From Chloroflexota bacterium (GTDB lineage Bacteria > Chloroflexota > UBA11872 > UBA12225): a stretch of 45,420 bases of DNA. The notes beneath the pieces were generated by a model that ran no database searches, was not told the origin of the DNA, and saw only the letters and a list, made by a program, of their open reading frames with translations. The translations under genes and the position numbers were made by a program. This document shows, piece by piece, positions 41,834 through 45,420 of this stretch (the stretch's first letter is position 1; each line of letters begins with the position of its first letter). The stretch covers positions 1 to 45,420 of the forward strand of contig CANFGH010000014.1 in NCBI GenBank assembly GCA_947446285.1, in the 5' to 3' direction.

Positions 41834-42703
41834 ATGAGCGGGCGGGTCAATCGCGCGATCGAGTTGCTCAGTCAGGGGCAGCCGGTCTACTACACGGGTT
41901 CGGGCGAGCGGTCGTACGAGGGTGGCAAGAAGATGGCCCAGACGTGGGCCGACTACATCACGTACGAGATGGAGCACGAAGCGTTCGACGTCCATCTCCT
42001 CCATGAGTACATGCGGGGCCTCGTCGATGGTGGGCCGACCAGGAGCGGGCATCGGACACCAACGGTCATCGTGACCTTGCCGACCGATGGATCTGATCCG
42101 GACGTGATGCGCGCGAACTCATGGCAGGTCCGTCAGGTCCTCGCCGCCGGTGTGCACGGCATCCTCCTGTGCCACGCCGAATCGACCGAGGCGGTCAAGG
42201 TCTTCGTCGAATCCGCGCGTTATCCCTTTGCCCATTACGAGGGCACGGGCCTGGTCCAGGGACGTCGCGGATCCGGCGGGCAGGGAATCGCCGCCCAGAT
42301 CTGGGGCATGACGCCAGCCGAGTACCTGCACAAGGCCGACGTGTGGCCGCTGAACCCAGATGGCGAGATCCTCCTTGGTCTCAAGATCGAGAACCATCGC
42401 GCCCTTGCGCACGTCGAGGCGAGCGTTGCGGTTCCCGGCATCGGCTTTGCCGAGTGGGGCCCTGGAGACATGGGCATGAGCTTCGGCTTCGCGAACAATC
42501 ATGACGAGCCATTCCCGGACGTCATGGAGAACGCGCGGTCGCGCATCCTCGCAGCGACGAAAAAGGTGGGCATCGCGTTCCTGAACACCGTGCGTGTTGA
42601 CGATGTCGTCAAGCGCCTGGACGAAGGCGTGCGGATCGGTGCCGGACCGGAAGCGGCGGCCGAGATCGGACGCAAGCACACCAAGCGCACGATGCCCTGG
42701 TAA
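41834..42703 (+). CDS. HpcH/HpaI-family class II aldolase
   Basis: A metal-dependent pyruvate aldolase, 289 residues from ATG 41834 (GGGGAG upstream). The fold is recognisable from AGVHGILLCHAESTEAVKVFVESARYP, with metal-site Glu in the HAES segment, the conserved GQGIAAQIWG loop, and ENHRALAHVE...GPGDMGMSFG, where the second acidic ligand and phosphate-like GPGD loop lie. Such enzymes split 2-keto-3-deoxy acids into pyruvate and an aldehyde, which would suit the sugar-acid dehydratases in this window. It is a single-gene unit closed by a strong terminator at 42729-42779. Confidence 0.85.
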   Translation: MSGRVNRAIELLSQGQPVYYTGSGERSYEGGKKMAQTWADYITYEMEHEAFDVHLLHEYMRGLVDGGPTRSGHRTPTVIVTLPTDGSDPDVMRANSWQVRQVLAAGVHGILLCHAESTEAVKVFVESARYPFAHYEGTGLVQGRRGSGGQGIAAQIWGMTPAEYLHKADVWPLNPDGEILLGLKIENHRALAHVEASVAVPGIGFAEWGPGDMGMSFGFANNHDEPFPDVMENARSRILAATKKVGIAFLNTVRVDDVVKRLDEGVRIGAGPEAAAEIGRKHTKRTMPW

Positions 42704-42728
42704 GGGGTGCATTCCGGATAGTGGGATC

Positions 42729-42779
42729 AAAGGCGGACCGGCTGGGCTTGTCAGGAGCTCAACCGGTCCGCCTTTTTTT
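42729..42779 (+). terminator. Rho-independent terminator of the aldolase gene
   Basis: A 10-bp perfect GC-rich stem (GGCGGACCGG at 42732-42741, CCGGTCCGCC at 42763-42772), a 21-nt loop and a run of seven T (42773-42779), with A residues mirrored on the left. This is the only textbook intrinsic terminator in the window. Confidence 0.93.
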
Positions 42780-42836
42780 CGGGTTCGCCCTACGATGGTT
42801 TGAAAGCCGATTTCCCCTACACCTGATTTGGGCCGG

Positions 42837-42871
42837 CGCCCTCGCCGGCATTCCGGTGGTGGATGATCGAC
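42837..42871. repeat. 35-bp direct repeat, copy 1
   Basis: Begins CGCCCTCGCCGGCATTCCGG and ends GATCGAC. A copy with one mismatch lies at 43003-43037. It is followed here by (GCGAA)x3 at 42874-42888. Confidence 0.85.
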
Positions 42872-43002
42872 CGGCGAAGCGAAGCGAAGTCGGGTTGGGT
42901 TTGCGGAGATGCGAGCTTGCGCAATGCTGGCTCCAGCACTGGTAGGCATGCCTCGCATCGTGTGGATGTCGCGGTTTGCGCACAACCTCCTGGGAGCGCC
43001 GA

Positions 43003-43037
43003 CGCCCTCGCCGGCATTCCGGTGGTGGTTGATCGAC
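43003..43037. repeat. 35-bp direct repeat, copy 2
   Basis: Matches 42837-42871 with a single A/T difference; the unit-to-unit distance is 166 bp. Both lie in the gap between the aldolase terminator and the GH116 stop. Confidence 0.85.
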
Positions 43038-43058
43038 TGGTTCCCTGATCCTCGTGGG

Positions 43059-45420
43059 TCAAGGTGCGATGTCGACGTGGATGGTGGTGCCGGCATGGAC
43101 AACACCAGACTGCGTGGGAGCAGCGGCACCCCATCCATCAATGCGAACCGTGTTCACGGCAAGGGTTCCATGTGCAACTGCGATGGAAACGGTGATGGCC
43201 CCGGATGCCGTCCGTCGCTGCGAGACGGTCCCCCACGCATCGCCATTCGACCACGGCCAGTTCACGGTGTCCGTGCCACTATCCATCGTGCCAATCGTGT
43301 AGACACCGGTCACGCCCGACCAATGGAAACCGGTCAAGGCGAGAATGGCGCCCCAGGCAAGCATGGCCCTGGCGTAGTGGTGACCGCATTCGGCCTCATC
43401 GAACGGATTGCGCCGCTTGCCGTCATATCGTGCGCGGATGTCCCGGATGACCCGGAGACCTTCCTCACGGAGCGATCCGTCCGCGCGGCCCTCGTAGAGC
43501 ATGCCAACGGCGGCGGTGTATTCGAACCCTGTCATCACTTCGGCGTAGTACGGGAAGGGCAATGCCGGGCGTTCGCCCCGCGGGTAACTCGCCATCAGGA
43601 GGGCGGTCTCGTCGCCACCGACGTAGGATCGCATCGGGTTGAAGTGGTTGTGGAATCCAGACCGTCGATTGTGGCGCGCGATGCTGTGCAGCGTTGTGCG
43701 GATGTGCCCGGGATCAAGCAGGTGACCGAGGCCATTCACGTGGGCCAGAACCTGCCCGATCAGTTGGTCGACCAGGCAACCGGCTCCGAGTTGCCATTCA
43801 GGTGAGTTCGGGTCCCGTGCGCCCATCGAGGGGTGGCGGAGACCCGGTGCGACGGCATCCCATGTTGCGGGTGGCCGGATCTCGTGGTCGTAGTATTCGC
43901 CGTTCCAGAGGTGGGAGTCCATCCACGCGCGCCCAGATTCTTCAAGGCGGGTGCATTCGGCGGCGAAATCGGGTTCGCCAACCGCGCGGGCCATGTGTGA
44001 GGCGGCCCGCAGCGCGCCGAGGTACCACGCGCCCATCTGGATGTTCGGGCCGAAGTACTCGACATCCATCGTGTTGTGCTGGGTGCCTTCCATGACACCG
44101 TCGCGGTCGGCATCCCATCCACCCGGGATCCAAGCGTAGGATAGTGAGGCACGGACCCGAGGCCAGAGGTCGTGGAGGAGACTGTCATCGCCGGACAGTT
44201 GCCACTCGCGGTAGGCCTTGAGGATGCATCCCATCTGGCCATCGGCCGCCGCGGGGTACGAGGCGTTGCGTTCGCGGGCTGCCGGGAGATCGAGGGGCAG
44301 GGCAATGCGGAAGGCCATGTGGCCGTCGTCGCGGGTTCCTTCAATGAACTCGAGTCGTCGGGCATTGCGTGCCAGTTGGCCGAACAGGAACGGGACGCTC
44401 TGCTCGTAGTTCCAGACGTGGGTGCAACTGCCGTAGCAACTTCCGGTGTGGTCGAAGGTCCCTTCCCATCCCCAGAAGTTCCCGTCGGGAGTTCGGAAAC
44501 AGGTCTGTGAGCGGAGGGTGGAAATGTTGAAAAGGGCCGCCTCCTGCACTTCGGCAGGCAGGTCACTCATTGTCACGGTCCGCACGAACGCAAGAGACCG
44601 ATCCTCAAGCGCTTCGAGGCACGGGGTTGCTTGCATCGCAACGTCCCATGCATCGGAAAAGTGAGACGTGTACTCGTTGCCGATGACTGGCAGACCAAAC
44701 GCATTCGCACCCCCGCCCAGGCCCACGGCAGTGCCATCAGGTGTCCATGACAGTCGGTTCGGGAAGTGCCACGACAGGGTCAACGGCACGGTAATCGTGG
44801 TTCCGGCGGGGACGGTGGTTGCGACGACGATGGTTGCAATCGGTGCGGGGTCGGACGGGTTCGCATCGACGGGCGTCACGTGCCCGGTTGCGGTGAAGGT
44901 GTCCCAGAACTCGAGGAGGGCACCGCCCCAACCGGCGCTTGTCCAAGCAAGGCGTGTTGTCACATCGGGCATGGGCGTGGAGATGGCGACGGTGCCCCAA
45001 CACTCGTCGGTAGCGGCGAGGCCATCGGTGCGGAGTAGGACGCCAGTCAGCGTTCGCCCATCAGCGATGGTGCCGGTCCGGAACTCGTTGACATTGCGGC
45101 TCGGTGTGCCCGTCTCGCCGTTGGTGCCGATGAAGTTCCGCAGGACGAAGGCCACGGATGCGTCGACTGGCGTGGGGCCCGGGTTCGTCAGGCCGATCTG
45201 GAGGGCAACAGCTGGAAGGCTGCTGTCTTCGACCGCCCCGGGTACGAGCGGGTTCCACGCACCGAGGGATATGCGCAACGGAACGTCTGGATCGTGCAAG
45301 TCGACCCGCCCGAATGGGTATGCCGCGTGGAAGGTTGCTTCGCGGAACCGTGGCAGACCATGGGTCGGAGCGGTTGCACCAAGCGGTCCCTCATAGAGGT
45401 GATCGTCCAGAGGCCCTTCC
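43059..45420 (-). CDS. GH116 family glycoside hydrolase (beta-glucosidase/glucosylceramidase type), 5' truncated
   Basis: The frame is open past TTG 45299 to the window edge; the upstream codons read ...HAAYPFGRVDLHDPDVPL, which continues the family N-terminal domain, so the real start is outside. At least 786 residues are visible: an N-terminal beta-sandwich (to about residue 280 of the visible part) and an alpha/alpha barrel of GBA2-like enzymes. Landmarks are WGWEGTFDHTGSCYGSCTHVWNYEQ, the nucleophile region VMEGTQHNTMD, EYFGPN and LVDQLIGQVLAHVNG, where the acid/base Asp is expected, and GFEYTAAVGMLYEG. It would hydrolyse beta-glucosides or related beta-glycosides. A signal peptide cannot be judged. 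Confidence 0.9.
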   Translation of the reverse strand, partial: EGPLDDHLYEGPLGATAPTHGLPRFREATFHAAYPFGRVDLHDPDVPLRISLGAWNPLVPGAVEDSSLPAVALQIGLTNPGPTPVDASVAFVLRNFIGTNGETGTPSRNVNEFRTGTIADGRTLTGVLLRTDGLAATDECWGTVAISTPMPDVTTRLAWTSAGWGGALLEFWDTFTATGHVTPVDANPSDPAPIATIVVATTVPAGTTITVPLTLSWHFPNRLSWTPDGTAVGLGGGANAFGLPVIGNEYTSHFSDAWDVAMQATPCLEALEDRSLAFVRTVTMSDLPAEVQEAALFNISTLRSQTCFRTPDGNFWGWEGTFDHTGSCYGSCTHVWNYEQSVPFLFGQLARNARRLEFIEGTRDDGHMAFRIALPLDLPAARERNASYPAAADGQMGCILKAYREWQLSGDDSLLHDLWPRVRASLSYAWIPGGWDADRDGVMEGTQHNTMDVEYFGPNIQMGAWYLGALRAASHMARAVGEPDFAAECTRLEESGRAWMDSHLWNGEYYDHEIRPPATWDAVAPGLRHPSMGARDPNSPEWQLGAGCLVDQLIGQVLAHVNGLGHLLDPGHIRTTLHSIARHNRRSGFHNHFNPMRSYVGGDETALLMASYPRGERPALPFPYYAEVMTGFEYTAAVGMLYEGRADGSLREEGLRVIRDIRARYDGKRRNPFDEAECGHHYARAMLAWGAILALTGFHWSGVTGVYTIGTMDSGTDTVNWPWSNGDAWGTVSQRRTASGAITVSIAVAHGTLAVNTVRIDGWGAAAPTQSGVVHAGTTIHVDIAP

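Noticed and set aside
1-45420. CRISPR array, insertion sequence, prophage or toxin-antitoxin module
   Set aside because: No regularly spaced repeats, transposase, integrase, phage structural gene or paired small toxin/antitoxin frames are visible anywhere in the window.

Overview
The window is a gene-dense, GC-rich bacterial chromosome segment with about 41 protein genes, no rRNA or tRNA gene, no transposase and no CRISPR array. Two solute-binding lipoproteins with twin-arginine-type signals and, in one, an Ala/Pro/Thr-rich linker after the lipobox, together with the mix of enolases, ThuA proteins, PhyH dioxygenase, MDR/SDR dehydrogenases and TIM-barrel isomerases, suggest Chloroflexota (SAR202- or Thermomicrobia-like). 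This is inferred from style only, because no phylogenetic marker other than PyrE is present.

Layout. 2-376: 3' end of a secreted beta-rich protein. 512-1939: orphan sugar-type solute-binding lipoprotein, convergent with an MDR oxidoreductase. 3100-6366: cobalamin riboswitch followed by btuC-btuD-btuF, a vitamin B12 importer joined by TGATG overlaps. 6389-8006: overlapping pair of a DCC thiol-disulfide protein and a DUF3500 protein with a His-rich tail. 8342-9775: unusual fusion of a degenerate metallo-beta-lactamase-like region, a zinc-ribbon-like segment and a thioredoxin-like [2Fe-2S] domain. 9863-18935: LDH2-type dehydrogenase, M24 peptidase, glutaredoxin, bicupin, amidohydrolase, PanE-type reductase, Old Yellow Enzyme, EamA transporter and L-lactate dehydrogenase. 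18983-21517: galactonate-dehydratase-like enolase convergent with a GH29 alpha-L-fucosidase.

21654-28427 reads as an inserted catabolic cassette. It has visibly more A/T-ending codons, a FCD-type GntR regulator divergent from an MDR-cyclase-isomerase operon, and a same-strand solute-binding protein, SDR and ThuA protein. The divergent region has two canonical -35/-10 promoters, each with a 17-bp spacer, and two copies of the palindrome TATCGATA. A second SDR/ThuA pair lies in mirror orientation beyond an enolase, in an operon headed by an M3 oligopeptidase (29747-33198).

33602-36999: small secreted repeat protein, PhyH dioxygenase and amidohydrolase. 37071-41667 (minus strand): VOC protein, TIM-barrel isomerase, two paralogous metallo-beta-lactamase-fold hydrolases and pyrE. 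41834-42703: HpcH/HpaI aldolase with a textbook terminator. 43059-45420: 5'-truncated GH116 glucosidase.

The enzyme set points to oxidative breakdown of plant- or algal-type sugars. Glycosidases (GH29, GH116) would release sugars; SDR/MDR dehydrogenases, a possible lactonase, acid-sugar dehydratases, an aldolase and lactate dehydrogenase could take deoxysugars to pyruvate and lactate. That pathway is inference from families. The riboswitch, the promoters and the gene overlaps are read directly from the sequence.
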